From JBEISR01 sp044371425 (GTDB taxonomy: Bacteria; Planctomycetota; Planctomycetia; Pirellulales; Pirellulaceae), in contig JBILTR010000026.1 in NCBI GenBank assembly GCA_044371425.1, positions 1-64,000 on the forward strand: a DNA stretch of 64,000 nt, written 5' to 3'. Position 1 is the stretch's first letter, and every line of letters begins with the position of its first letter. The translations under genes and the position numbers were made by a program. Positions 28,127-37,531 of the stretch are shown in pieces. The notes under the pieces were generated by a model. The model was not told where the DNA came from and made no database searches. It saw only the letters and a program-made list of their open reading frames with translations.

Positions 28127-31100
28127 TCACCGAAAGTCGCGGGACCCGATGGCGATTCCCTGAAGGGCGGTTGAGAGATCATCGACATGCCGCACCAGCA
28201 GGTGCCGCACCCCCTCCCGCGATTCGAGTATTCCTTCCACCAGCCACGCATTGGACTGTTTGCAGACCAGCGAGTATCGTTGCCAGACCTCCTGTCGGAA
28301 GACCAAATTGACTGTGCCCGTTTCATCCTCCAGGGTCACAAAGACGATCCCCTTGGCGGTCCCCGGTTGCTGACGTACCAGGACGATCCCCGCCACCCGG
28401 ATCGGCTTACCATGCGCAGTCTGCTGCACTTGGCTGGCCGAAAGAACGCCGCCGTAGTTCAATCGCGCGCGGGAAAACTCCAGGGGATGCCCATGCAGTG
28501 ATAGACCGGTCGCTTGGTAGTCCTGCGATACCTCTTCCCATGCCGACGTTGGCGCGATCGCTTCGGGGATCGGGTCGGCTGGATCCTCTGCAAAGTCGAG
28601 CAGAGGCGTCGCCTTGCGATCGGTCTTTTGTGCCAAGCTCTCCCAAAGTGCAGCTCGCCGATCCTCCACCAGGGACTGCAATACCCCCGCATCGGCCAGT
28701 CGCGTCATTTCTGCCTGCGTCATTCCGGTCCGCCGTCGCAGCGTTCCGAGATCTCGAAAGTTTCCCCCCTGCCGTCGTTCCTCAACCCACCGGTCCACCA
28801 GTTGGCGTTGCAAACCTTTAACCATTCTCATCCCCAGTCGCAGCGCCCAGCGCGATCTGGGTGACACCGACTCCAGATGCGGCATAGGCTGTACCGTTCC
28901 CCTCGATGGCTCCAGGGTACAATCCCAGTCGCTGGCGTTGATCTCTGCAGGGAGAATTTCGACGCCATGCCTTTTGGCATCCTGCACCAGTTGAGACGGT
29001 CCATAGAATCCCATCGGCTGGCTGTTCAGTAGCGCGGCGCAGAAGACAGCTGGATGGTGGCGTTTCAGCCATGCCGATGCGTAGACCAGATGAGCGAAAC
29101 TGGCCGCATGCGACTCGGGAAACCCATACTCGCCAAAGCCACGAATCTGAGTGAATACCTGATCGGCAAAGGCGCGGGAGAGACCGCGAGCCAGCATGCC
29201 GTCGACCAACTTTTGTCGGAATTGATCGATCACACCGGGCCTCCGCCATGCTGCCATCGCGCGTCGCAGCTGATCGGCCTCCCCAGGTGTGAATCCGGCA
29301 GCGACCACCGCCAGCCGCATCGCCTGTTCCTGAAAGATTGGAACCCCCATCGTCCGGGATAGCACCTCCCCGATCTCTTTGGTTGGATAGTGCGGCTGCT
29401 GGCCGGTCTGACGGGCTTTCAGGTAGGGATGGACCATCTGGCCTTGAATCGGGCCTGGCCGCATGATCGCCACTTCGATTACCAAGTCGTAATAACAGCG
29501 AGGCTTAAGCCTCGGAAGCATGCTTATCTGCGCACGGCTTTCGATCTGAAACACGCCGATCGTGTCGGCCTGGCAGACCATGTCGTAGACCTGTGGATCC
29601 TCCTTCGGGATCGTCGCTAGCGACCACTGCGTTTGCTCATGACGCTGCAGCAGGTCAAACGATCGTCGAATGGCGCTCAGCATCCCCAGCGCCAGGCAAT
29701 CGACTTTGAGTATCCCCAGCGCATCCAGATCGTCTTTGTCCCACTGGATCACCGTACGGCTATCCATCGCCGCATTCTCCACAGGACACAGCTCATGGAG
29801 CACCCCTTGCGTCATCACCATCCCGCCGACGTGTTGAGACAAATGGCGGGGAAATCCGATCAATGTCTTGACCAGATAAACAAAACGTTTCCCCTGTGGC
29901 GACATCGGATCAATCCCAGCATCTCGACATCGATCCTCCAGCGGCTTGGGGTCGCGCCGTCCGTCGGCGATCTTGCTGAGGACATCCAGGCGATCATTGG
30001 AAAGCCCCATCGCCTTGCCGCAATCGCGCAGGGCGGATCGGGTACGGTAGGTGATCACCGCCGCAGTCAATCCCGCTCGATGGCGTCCATACTTCTCATA
30101 CAGATACTGCAACACCTCCTCCCGCCGCTCATGCTCAAAATCGACATCGATATCCGGCGCCTCGTTTCGCTCCTTGCTCACAAATCGCTCGAACAGCACA
30201 TCCATCTGCAGCGGGTCGACCGAGGTGATTCCCAGGCAAAAGCAGACGACACTGTTGGCTGCCGATCCCCGGCCTTGGCAGAGGATGCCGCGCGAACGAG
30301 CGAATCGGACCAAGTCCCAGACTGTCAGAAAGTAAGGTTCGTACCGCAATTCTTCAATCAACTGAAATTCATGTTCCAGCAGCCCCACAATCCGTTGCGG
30401 CACCCCAGAAGGATAGCGGCTTCTTGCTCCCTCCCACGTCAATCGCTTCAGCGTCTCAATGGCCGAAGTCCCCGACTGCGCGCATTCGATCGGGTACTCG
30501 TACTTCAGCTCCGACAACGAAAACCGACATCGCTCTGCCACCTCCACCGTCCGTTCCAACGCATCCTCCGCACCGCGATAGACCTCCCACAATTCCGCGA
30601 TGGGTCGCATCGCAAACTGCGACGACTTGGGACGCAGCGTGGCGATGCGATCGATGGTGGTGCCATGAGCGATTGCGGTCAGGCAATCCTGTAGCACCAT
30701 CCTCTGCGGGCAATGGTAGAGCACCTGCCCACAGGCCACCCAAGGGACCCCGGTCGACTCCTTCAGCGATCGATACCCCTCGATCTTGTCACGGTCGTCG
30801 ACACCGCGATGCAGCGACAGCGACAGGTACCCGTCCTCTTCAAACCACTCGCGAAATCGGGTCACCCAACCATGCCACGACGCCGGATCAGGACACCGAT
30901 CAGGGCTTGGAAGGGGTGGCAGTGGAATCTCTGCCGAAGGGGAACTCAACAAGTCATCGATCTCGACACTGCAGTCGATCGTTGAAGGTGGCGTGATCGA
31001 CCGAGCAGGCGGCAGTTCCATCCCCTCCACTTCCGCCTCGTCGTCTCCGGCATCCGCCACGAACCGATCTGGCCCACCGTTGGCCTGAAACGCCGAAGTC

Positions 31101-31495
31101 ATCGCATCGGGCAACTGAAGTCGCAACGCCGCGCACCAGCCTCCGCGATGTGCGACCAGATCGCGCCAATAAAGAAGCGATCTTCCTTTCTGAGCGCGGC
31201 GCCGACCGACGGTCAGCAGCCGACATAGCCTTCCATAGCCCTGCCGCGTCGCGGCCCAGGCAACCACCGCCGGGCCATCCACCGGATGCAGCTCGGCCCC
31301 CACCACAAACCCCAATCCTAGATCTGCAGCCGCCGTATGCCCGCGTACCACCCCCGCAAAAGTTTCCCGATCGGTGATCGCCAGCCCCCCATACCCCAGC
31401 TCCCTGGCGCGATCCGCCAGCTCCTGAGCATGCGAGGCACCCTCAAGAAACGAAAAATTCGACTTGCAATGCAGCTCAAAATACCGTCCGGTCAT
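28127..31495 (-). CDS. dnaE2: Error-prone DNA polymerase III alpha subunit DnaE2
   Basis: 1122 aa. It begins with the PHP domain (FELHCKSNFSFLEGASH) and continues with the C-family polymerase core, including GRGSAANSVVCFCLGIT and the catalytic DIDVDFEHERRE motif, and ends with an OB-fold region (IRVAGIVLVRQQPGTAKG, then FVTLEDETGTVNLV). The length and the HCKSNFSFL start point to DnaE2 rather than replicative DnaE1. DnaE2 usually works with ImuA and ImuB in damage-induced mutagenesis; neither is adjacent. It follows the MnmE-like gene by 35 bp. The ATG at 31495 is preferred, with AGGTG upstream, over a TTG at 31510. Confidence 0.93.
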   Translation of the reverse strand: MTGRYFELHCKSNFSFLEGASHAQELADRARELGYGGLAITDRETFAGVVRGHTAAADLGLGFVVGAELHPVDGPAVVAWAATRQGYGRLCRLLTVGRRRAQKGRSLLYWRDLVAHRGGWCAALRLQLPDAMTSAFQANGGPDRFVADAGDDEAEVEGMELPPARSITPPSTIDCSVEIDDLLSSPSAEIPLPPLPSPDRCPDPASWHGWVTRFREWFEEDGYLSLSLHRGVDDRDKIEGYRSLKESTGVPWVACGQVLYHCPQRMVLQDCLTAIAHGTTIDRIATLRPKSSQFAMRPIAELWEVYRGAEDALERTVEVAERCRFSLSELKYEYPIECAQSGTSAIETLKRLTWEGARSRYPSGVPQRIVGLLEHEFQLIEELRYEPYFLTVWDLVRFARSRGILCQGRGSAANSVVCFCLGITSVDPLQMDVLFERFVSKERNEAPDIDVDFEHERREEVLQYLYEKYGRHRAGLTAAVITYRTRSALRDCGKAMGLSNDRLDVLSKIADGRRDPKPLEDRCRDAGIDPMSPQGKRFVYLVKTLIGFPRHLSQHVGGMVMTQGVLHELCPVENAAMDSRTVIQWDKDDLDALGILKVDCLALGMLSAIRRSFDLLQRHEQTQWSLATIPKEDPQVYDMVCQADTIGVFQIESRAQISMLPRLKPRCYYDLVIEVAIMRPGPIQGQMVHPYLKARQTGQQPHYPTKEIGEVLSRTMGVPIFQEQAMRLAVVAAGFTPGEADQLRRAMAAWRRPGVIDQFRQKLVDGMLARGLSRAFADQVFTQIRGFGEYGFPESHAASFAHLVYASAWLKRHHPAVFCAALLNSQPMGFYGPSQLVQDAKRHGVEILPAEINASDWDCTLEPSRGTVQPMPHLESVSPRSRWALRLGMRMVKGLQRQLVDRWVEERRQGGNFRDLGTLRRRTGMTQAEMTRLADAGVLQSLVEDRRAALWESLAQKTDRKATPLLDFAEDPADPIPEAIAPTSAWEEVSQDYQATGLSLHGHPLEFSRARLNYGGVLSASQVQQTAHGKPIRVAGIVLVRQQPGTAKGIVFVTLEDETGTVNLVFRQEVWQRYSLVCKQSNAWLVEGILESREGVRHLLVRHVDDLSTALQGIAIGSRDFR

Positions 31496-31530
31496 CGAAG
31501 CACCTGGCAAACAGGAACCAACGTCTCTGT

Positions 31531-32703
31531 TCAGGTTCTATAGGATGTATCCGTACAGTTCAAGAGCTGCTTGGCGACCATCCAATTCTCTTGGGAAACG
31601 GCCTGATGAAGATGCTCCAGCCGCTCCGCCTGATCCGGCAGGAACAGTGCTGGTTGTTCAACCGTCCACCCATCTGGAATCCATCGATCCAGCCAACTCT
31701 GCGCCAATGTCGCCACGGATTGGGGATCCAGAACGGTGACCATCGCAGTGTGTTGCAATCGATCTGGGAGGTGAACCAGCGGCTCCAGATCGCACTTGGT
31801 ACGGACCACCCAGCAACGCTCCCCAAGCATCTCCATCCACGCCTTATGGTCCGATGTCCAAGGCTGGTCGGCAGCGGACAGCAACCACACAAAGTCCACC
31901 TCATCCAGAACCCGCCGCGCGGCGGCGATCCCGAGGCTTTCGATCTCGTCAGAAGATTGCCGCAATCCTGCAGTATCGATCAGTTCCAGCGGCCAGCCCC
32001 CAAGAGCGATTCGCTGGGAGATCAAATCGCGCGTTGTCCCTGGTGTGTCGTGGACGATCGACCGCGTGAAGCCGGCGAAGGCATTCAGCAGAGAACTCTT
32101 GCCGGCGTTCGGAAGTCCCGCCAAGGCGATCCGACATGGCCTCAGCCACTGCAGACTCCAAGGAAGCCAGCGCCTCACCGAGTCGATCTTCGCCAGCGCC
32201 TCCAAGCGGCTCTTGCTGTCAATCGCTTCCGCAATCCAGCCCCACTGGCGATCCATCGCACCGCGGCTCTGTACCAAAAGTGCAGCGGCGACTTGACTGG
32301 TCGACGCCATCGGCAATGCTTCCCACGCAGCCTGCGCGAAGTAGCCACGCTGGTGCGAGCGATCGGTTGCCAGCCAACGTGCGTTTGTCGTTGGATGGCA
32401 GCCTAGTTGCTGGAGGTCGTCGAGGATGCGTCGAGCGGCCGCGCGACCGCCGTGGCAATGGATCTCCAGCCGATCCTCTCCCGCCAAGCAGACCACCACC
32501 CCCTCCCCAGCGCACTGCTGGGTGGCCTCTCCGCCTGCCCACAGACCGTAACGGATCCGATCGACCTGAAGTGGACCACGACGGTTGGGAACCCAAAGCT
32601 GCTGGAGGAACGCGATCGCCTGTGGTCCCCAGAGACCGATCACCGCCACCGCCGCAGGCGCATCACCTGTCAGAAGGCATGCCTGAGTGCTCCGGTCGCT
32701 CAC
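31531..32703 (-). CDS. MnmE/TrmE-like GTPase lacking the C-terminal cysteine motif
   Basis: 390 aa; MnmE is usually about 450. The N-terminal folate-binding-like domain keeps LEIHCHGG (79-86). The G domain has G1 GLPNAGKSS (196-204), G2 GTTRD (222-226), G3 DTAGL (243-247) and G4 TKCD (302-305; normally NKxD). MnmE ends in C-[ILV]-G-K, whose cysteine is needed for tRNA uridine modification. Here the end reads LLNCTDTSYRT, so the motif is missing. It overlaps the upstream GTPase gene by 4 bp. It may be a divergent MnmE or a repurposed GTPase. Confidence 0.8.
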   Translation of the reverse strand: MSDRSTQACLLTGDAPAAVAVIGLWGPQAIAFLQQLWVPNRRGPLQVDRIRYGLWAGGEATQQCAGEGVVVCLAGEDRLEIHCHGGRAAARRILDDLQQLGCHPTTNARWLATDRSHQRGYFAQAAWEALPMASTSQVAAALLVQSRGAMDRQWGWIAEAIDSKSRLEALAKIDSVRRWLPWSLQWLRPCRIALAGLPNAGKSSLLNAFAGFTRSIVHDTPGTTRDLISQRIALGGWPLELIDTAGLRQSSDEIESLGIAAARRVLDEVDFVWLLSAADQPWTSDHKAWMEMLGERCWVVRTKCDLEPLVHLPDRLQHTAMVTVLDPQSVATLAQSWLDRWIPDGWTVEQPALFLPDQAERLEHLHQAVSQENWMVAKQLLNCTDTSYRT

Positions 32704-34511
32704 CCTCCCGTCTCCTCCACCGCCCCAGTCACACGGAGCAGAAACTGCGCCTTCTCAAGCAGCGGATCGTCGTAGGTGATTTGCAGCAGTCCTTCGGATC
32801 GCATCTGATCGATCAACTGATGGTGCTGAGCCAATACGCGACGACCGATCTCCTGCAACCGAGATCGCCTCAGCAACCAGGTGAGCACCACCATGGCGAA
32901 GAGAAAAACGGGAAATAGGGAGACCATGCCACTGGTTAGGAACAGCGATGGGGAAGGATGAGGAAACTCCTCGATTTTCGCGACGCCATCGGTCATCGCA
33001 TGAAAGGAAGCTGCAATGTACTGGCGATAGACCGCCACGATCGGCCCAGCCATCAGCCCCCAAAAAATGACGCTCGCAATTAGCCCCAGCAGCTGCAGCA
33101 TCGACCAAGGCACCTTGGATCGCTCCATCTGTTCGTCAAAAGCCAGATGGGACCTTGTCTGCAGTTCCTCCAATCCGCTCAACCGAATCATTCCCTCCCG
33201 ATTGCTCGGTGACCGGTGGCTAAGCGGGCCTAGGGAGGAATCCAGAGAGGCATAGAACTGCCGCTGGATCGGATCCCATCGGTCTTCTAGCTGCTGCGAT
33301 ACACGCTGCCGGATTCCCTGCTCGATCGCCTGCTGCGCTTGACGCGAATTTTGAAGATTACGAGCCCAGGCGATGAGGGTGCCAAAAAGTGAAGGGACGC
33401 TGCCGGTGAGGGCCCAAAGCAATCGATCCCAGGCACCGGCGACTAGACTGAGCATCGAGATCGCGGTGCGATAGGGAAACCAGATCCCCGCCGTATCCTG
33501 TACGATCTGCGCTCGGCGGCGACCTCGAATCGCTGTCTCCAGAACGGCATTCGATCCCAAAAGCGATTCGATCACCTGCGAAGGAAGCTTCTCTGCCTCC
33601 CGCTCGATCGTCCTCAAGGAACCAAGCAGTTGGGGAACCTCCTGCTGCATCCCCTGCGCCACCTGCCGAAGGTATCGCTGACGCGCTGCGTCCAACCGAG
33701 ACTGTCGCGACTGAGCGAATCGATCCAGCGACAGACCGCCAAGCCGTTCGCGAAGTTGCTGCCTCCAACGCTCCGCCGCCCCTGGTTCATCTCCCGTCGC
33801 CTCGAAATCCTCGATCAGAATCGGTGCCAACCACTGCGTCTTTTCGGCGCTTTGCCGCAACCATCGCGACCATGCGTCGAGATCTTCCGCTAGCGACGGG
33901 CCGCAGACTCCATCCACAAGATCGGAAGGGGGAACCGCCGTGATGACAGGAATGCAGATCGCTCCTTCGATCCACGAGGCGATGCGACTGGCGATCGCCG
34001 ACCGCAGTTGATCGCGCCGCATCACCAGAATCTGAATCGGCGACATCTGCAACAGAGCGCGGGTTCGATCTGCGATGGAGGCATCCGCGTCGGTGACTCC
34101 GGGTGTATCCAGAAGCGTGTAGGGAACCCCCAAAGCGGCCAACTGGTCGGATGGAATCTGCACCCACCGCTCCTTACCACCCTCCATCTGCTCGGGCGCG
34201 ACAGGCCCAACCCAGACCACCTGCGAAGTCGCTTCGCTCCGCAACACACCGCTTGGGATCTGGGATCGCAAAGTAGCCGACTGGATCAGTTGCCTGACCA
34301 ACCAGCTTTTGCCCTGCCCGGTGGGCCCCACCAACGAAATCAACTGAGTTGGGATCCCGCGGCTATCGAGGATCTGGTCGACTTCCTGAGCGAACTGTGC
34401 CGCGCTAGTGCGCACCGCCGCAGCGATCGGTCGGTCTGGAAACAACGACTCCACCGCCCCCAATACCCGCTCTCCAAACTGCCTTTGGTAATCCGCTTCA
34501 AGTCGCGTCAT
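32700..34511 (-). CDS. Dynamin-like membrane GTPase, partner 2
   Basis: 603 aa. G1 GPTGQGKS (62-69) and G3 LLDTPGVTD (133-141) are clear; a standard NKxD is not seen, only TAVPPSD at the expected place. A long helical region (about 240-460) follows, then two strong membrane segments (about 463-490 and 530-555: LLGLIASVIFWGLMAGPIVAVY and GMVSLFPVFLFAMVVLTWLL) and a short basic-acidic tail. The layout of G domain, helical stalk and membrane insertion recalls bacterial dynamin-like proteins. It overlaps the next gene by 4 bp and the partner upstream by 14 bp, so the three are translationally coupled. The precise family is not recognised. Confidence 0.7.
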   Translation of the reverse strand: MTRLEADYQRQFGERVLGAVESLFPDRPIAAAVRTSAAQFAQEVDQILDSRGIPTQLISLVGPTGQGKSWLVRQLIQSATLRSQIPSGVLRSEATSQVVWVGPVAPEQMEGGKERWVQIPSDQLAALGVPYTLLDTPGVTDADASIADRTRALLQMSPIQILVMRRDQLRSAIASRIASWIEGAICIPVITAVPPSDLVDGVCGPSLAEDLDAWSRWLRQSAEKTQWLAPILIEDFEATGDEPGAAERWRQQLRERLGGLSLDRFAQSRQSRLDAARQRYLRQVAQGMQQEVPQLLGSLRTIEREAEKLPSQVIESLLGSNAVLETAIRGRRRAQIVQDTAGIWFPYRTAISMLSLVAGAWDRLLWALTGSVPSLFGTLIAWARNLQNSRQAQQAIEQGIRQRVSQQLEDRWDPIQRQFYASLDSSLGPLSHRSPSNREGMIRLSGLEELQTRSHLAFDEQMERSKVPWSMLQLLGLIASVIFWGLMAGPIVAVYRQYIAASFHAMTDGVAKIEEFPHPSPSLFLTSGMVSLFPVFLFAMVVLTWLLRRSRLQEIGRRVLAQHHQLIDQMRSEGLLQITYDDPLLEKAQFLLRVTGAVEETGG

Positions 34512-36690
34512 CCTGCCACTCCTTTTCCAGCGTCTCCAAGGCCTTCAAAATCTCGGAGAAATCCTTGTCCGCCAGTTCGACGGGCAGCTGAACCCCCGGC
34601 AGCGGACTCCTCGCTTCGATTGGAATCTCGGAGGGCTGCAACTTCAACTGGGTTCCCTGCCACGATAGCCGTGCCGCCTCCGAAGTGGCAGGCCTTGGCA
34701 CCCCCAGCTCATCACAACCCACCAGAAACAAATCGCTCCACTGCTGCCACGCCACATGCGATTCCGCCAATTGTGGCAGCTGATCTCGATTGAACATCGC
34801 AATCCCTACCCCTGCGACGCCCGCCACCAACAGCTCCTTGATCGACGCCAGCACCAGAACGCTAGAGCCCCCCATGTCAAAGGGAAGCGCGATGACGGCA
34901 AGAAGGGGTGCAAAAAGGAGCGACGCTGGGACAACGCCATTCCACAGCCGCTGCTTCCAGGACATCGCCTTCCACACCTCTTCGGTCAACCGATCCAATT
35001 CCTGATCGTCCAGCCTCGCTTTGCTCTGCGCCTGAAATCGATCGATCATCTGCTGACATCTTCGATCCAATTCGGCGGCGGATTCGCCAGCAGACATTAC
35101 CTGCAGATGAACCAGATCGCGCCGCAGCGGTTCAGCCAGCGCCGCTGCGCTGACTACCTGCCCCAACTCCCCGCGATGTAGCTTTTCCTGCACCCCTTGG
35201 AACACCTGACGCGACTGATCCTCCAGCATGCGGAGGGGATTGAGCCGTTTGCTGAGCTGCGTCCATTGCTGCTTGGTCGATTCAGCGATCCGAAGCACCA
35301 GGCGGCTGGGCTTGGCCCACCAAGGCGCCGTCCGCTCCAGCGATCGGCTGACCTGCTGGATAATCTCCTGCGAAGCATGCAACCGCACTTCGCCGGTAGT
35401 CTTTTTGGGATCGAGCGAGAATTCGTAGCTGGCCATCGCCAACGACCGCTGCAACCGGTGAACCGTCTGCTGCTTCTTTGTCTGCTGCTGCGTGAATTCC
35501 TTCCTGGCATCGACCAGTCGCTCCCGCAACTGCTCCAGCAGACTCCCCTGCTGATCGCGCCAAAGCCGACTGCGATCCAGTTGCCGACCAAGATCATTCA
35601 GATAATGAGCCTCTGGAATGGCGTCGGGAGGCTGCGGCGACCTGCGTGGATGCAACTCGACGAAAACCGGAAGAGCCACATCCCCGACATCCAGCCCCTG
35701 CGGCTCCCTAGGCAATCGCTCCCTCTGGTGTGGCCCGTCAAAATGATAGGCCATGTAGACTCGCTGCAATCCAAATTTTTCGATCGCAGGAGTGATCTCG
35801 ACAGCGATCTCTTCCATACGGTAGCGTCGCGGCACCCGGTTGATCAGCAACCATCGCTCGATCCCGGCCATCTCCTGCTGCATACCGTGAAGCAGCTGAG
35901 CCAGTGATTGATCGTGCAAGTTGTTGGCTCCTGCAACAACAAGAAAGGTCGAGCTGACGCGCATCGCTCGCTCCATGATCTTGCTGCGGTAACTGGCCGC
36001 CTGCCGCGAGGCGTCGGCCGTTTGGCCCTCGCGCGGAGCATCATGGCGATCGAATGCCTTGCGAGCTGTCATCGCTTCGGGCAATAGTCCCGTTTGAATG
36101 TCAGGACAATCCATGATCGCAATACCCCATCGATCCAGCATGGTGTCGCAGGCAACCAGAGGGATTGTCAGGGGATCCGGCTCCATCGGAGACGCCGCAG
36201 CTCCACCATCGATCACCAGCGACGGAACAACATGCCCGTTGTATTGCTGGAAAGCAACCAAGGGATCTTCCGACAGCTTTTCGATCTTTCCACCGAACAG
36301 CTGCTGCATCCGATCGGTCAGCATCCGCCAGGAGGAACCATCCTGTTGCCAACTGCCAGGAACCCAAAGAACAAAGCGATGAGTCCCCTGACCGCTCCCC
36401 TGCCCAATCAATACACGCCGCCTCCCCTCGAGGCTCAAAAAAGATGCCAGCAGACTGCTCTTCCCAGCATTCAACAGTCCTGTGATGGCGATGATCGGGA
36501 AACTCCGCATCTGCTCGCTGGCACGCAGTTGCCCCAGCAGCGATCCAACCTCCTGCAAATAGTTCGCGTGGAGTACCGAATCGCCGACCGGCAATTGCTG
36601 AAGCAGATCGGTCCATCGGAGCGCAGCTCCCCCGTCGATCGGCTGATCTAATTGCCTCTGAAATCGCTCTATCGACTCAGCTAACGTCAC
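34498..36690 (-). CDS. Dynamin-like membrane GTPase, partner 1
   Basis: 730 aa, first gene of the four-gene run. G1 is GLLNAGKSS (71-79). A threonine for G2 lies in GQGTHRF, and G3 is degenerate, MDCPD instead of DxPG. Next comes a predicted coiled-coil-rich region (LLEQLRERLVDARKEFTQQ and following, about 380-570), then a hydrophobic hairpin (about 585-633, two segments) and a roughly 97-residue hydrophilic tail. Tandem pairs of unequal dynamin-like proteins are known in bacteria and often act as hetero-oligomers on membranes. The pairing with an MnmE-like GTPase and DnaE2 is unusual. Confidence 0.7.
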   Translation of the reverse strand: MTLAESIERFQRQLDQPIDGGAALRWTDLLQQLPVGDSVLHANYLQEVGSLLGQLRASEQMRSFPIIAITGLLNAGKSSLLASFLSLEGRRRVLIGQGSGQGTHRFVLWVPGSWQQDGSSWRMLTDRMQQLFGGKIEKLSEDPLVAFQQYNGHVVPSLVIDGGAAASPMEPDPLTIPLVACDTMLDRWGIAIMDCPDIQTGLLPEAMTARKAFDRHDAPREGQTADASRQAASYRSKIMERAMRVSSTFLVVAGANNLHDQSLAQLLHGMQQEMAGIERWLLINRVPRRYRMEEIAVEITPAIEKFGLQRVYMAYHFDGPHQRERLPREPQGLDVGDVALPVFVELHPRRSPQPPDAIPEAHYLNDLGRQLDRSRLWRDQQGSLLEQLRERLVDARKEFTQQQTKKQQTVHRLQRSLAMASYEFSLDPKKTTGEVRLHASQEIIQQVSRSLERTAPWWAKPSRLVLRIAESTKQQWTQLSKRLNPLRMLEDQSRQVFQGVQEKLHRGELGQVVSAAALAEPLRRDLVHLQVMSAGESAAELDRRCQQMIDRFQAQSKARLDDQELDRLTEEVWKAMSWKQRLWNGVVPASLLFAPLLAVIALPFDMGGSSVLVLASIKELLVAGVAGVGIAMFNRDQLPQLAESHVAWQQWSDLFLVGCDELGVPRPATSEAARLSWQGTQLKLQPSEIPIEARSPLPGVQLPVELADKDFSEILKALETLEKEWQDDAT

Positions 36691-37019
36691 ACCGGCTACC
36701 TGTTGAAATCAGCCTATAACACCCGGGCTGGAACCAACTATTTTCCAAACGTCGAACAAAAATCCACTGCCAACCTCTCCCCTATCGTAACAAGCCGTCC
36801 CAGCAAACGATTGGTCCTGCATCCAGCGTAAAACGCCGGAACAGTTTCCCTTCCCCATGCAACCGCTACAACCCATCGAACCGGAAACGTCCGTCGCTGG
36901 AAAGCTGCGAGAGACAAACGGAGCCTTCTCCGAAGATCACCCGCCGGCCACCGTTCGTAGGTGAAGAGAACTGAGGATTTTCCGCAGATGGAATAACGCG
37001 GGAAGTGGACACTAGGAAC
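36691..37019. promoter_or_regulatory. Upstream region of the GTPase-dnaE2 run
   Basis: About 330 bp without a supported gene, expected to hold the promoter for the minus-strand GTPase run. I looked for a LexA-type palindrome, which would fit a gene set ending in dnaE2, and did not find a convincing one. Confidence 0.4.
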
Positions 37020-37410
37020 AGAGCCCTAAGCCGGGAGTGAGTAGTTCACAGAGCGGTCCAGAACGCAGCTCGAAGGACTTCCAGATCGCCGCGGGAACAA
37101 CAAAGTCGATCGAGGAAGGCGCCGTTGATCGAGCGACTCACTGGAGCGGCAAGGAACTATCAAATCCAAGCTTCAGGGCGATAGCCCTCCGGTGGGCGGC
37201 ATGGGACGAAGAAACGGACCGGCTTGCGCTGTGCCGTTTGGTAGAGAGCCGCATGGCAGCATGGCACTGCGGTAATCAGGCGGGTGGATGTTCACCCACA
37301 CACCCCGAACAGGTCGGAAGGACTCTTCACAGAAGGTCCGCCGAACGCGTGAACGTGCTCTTCCTCAATGCCAACAGGCCGACGTCTCGCGACGCCGGCC
37401 TGTTCGTGTC
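37020..37410 (+). ncRNA. Candidate structured RNA (hairpin-rich intergenic region)
   Basis: No supported protein frame, but a dense set of stems: AGGGC-GATA-GCCCT (37175-37188), GGGTG...CACCC (37282-37297), GGAC(T)CTTC-ACA-GAAGGTCC (37320-37339), and a very stable nested stem at 37373-37404 (AACAGGCC outer, CGTC-TCGC-GACG inner, GGCCTGTT closing). It matches none of the housekeeping RNAs I checked for (tmRNA, RNase P, 6S, SRP). The strand is not determined, because the stems are palindromic; the last one could also end the PEP-CTERM transcript from the other side. Confidence 0.35.
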
Positions 37411-37531
37411 GTCAGGGGCAAGTGAAGTCAGATGCCCATCGATTCGTCGCCGGTCGAAATTTCAGTTCCTTCGTATCGCATCTGGTTGACCAGAATACGG
37501 CTCGGGGGTTTCGACCCAGACTTCGTCGGTG

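Noticed and set aside
29633..30694. Long plus-strand open frame (353 codons) opposite dnaE2
   Set aside because: Antisense to the conserved polymerase core; no independent evidence.
37306..37339. CAGGTCGGAAGGA, similar to the apical loop of SRP RNA
   Set aside because: One base of the conserved loop is missing, the opposing AGCA strand is absent, and the flanking helices do not form. Treated as chance within the hairpin-rich region.
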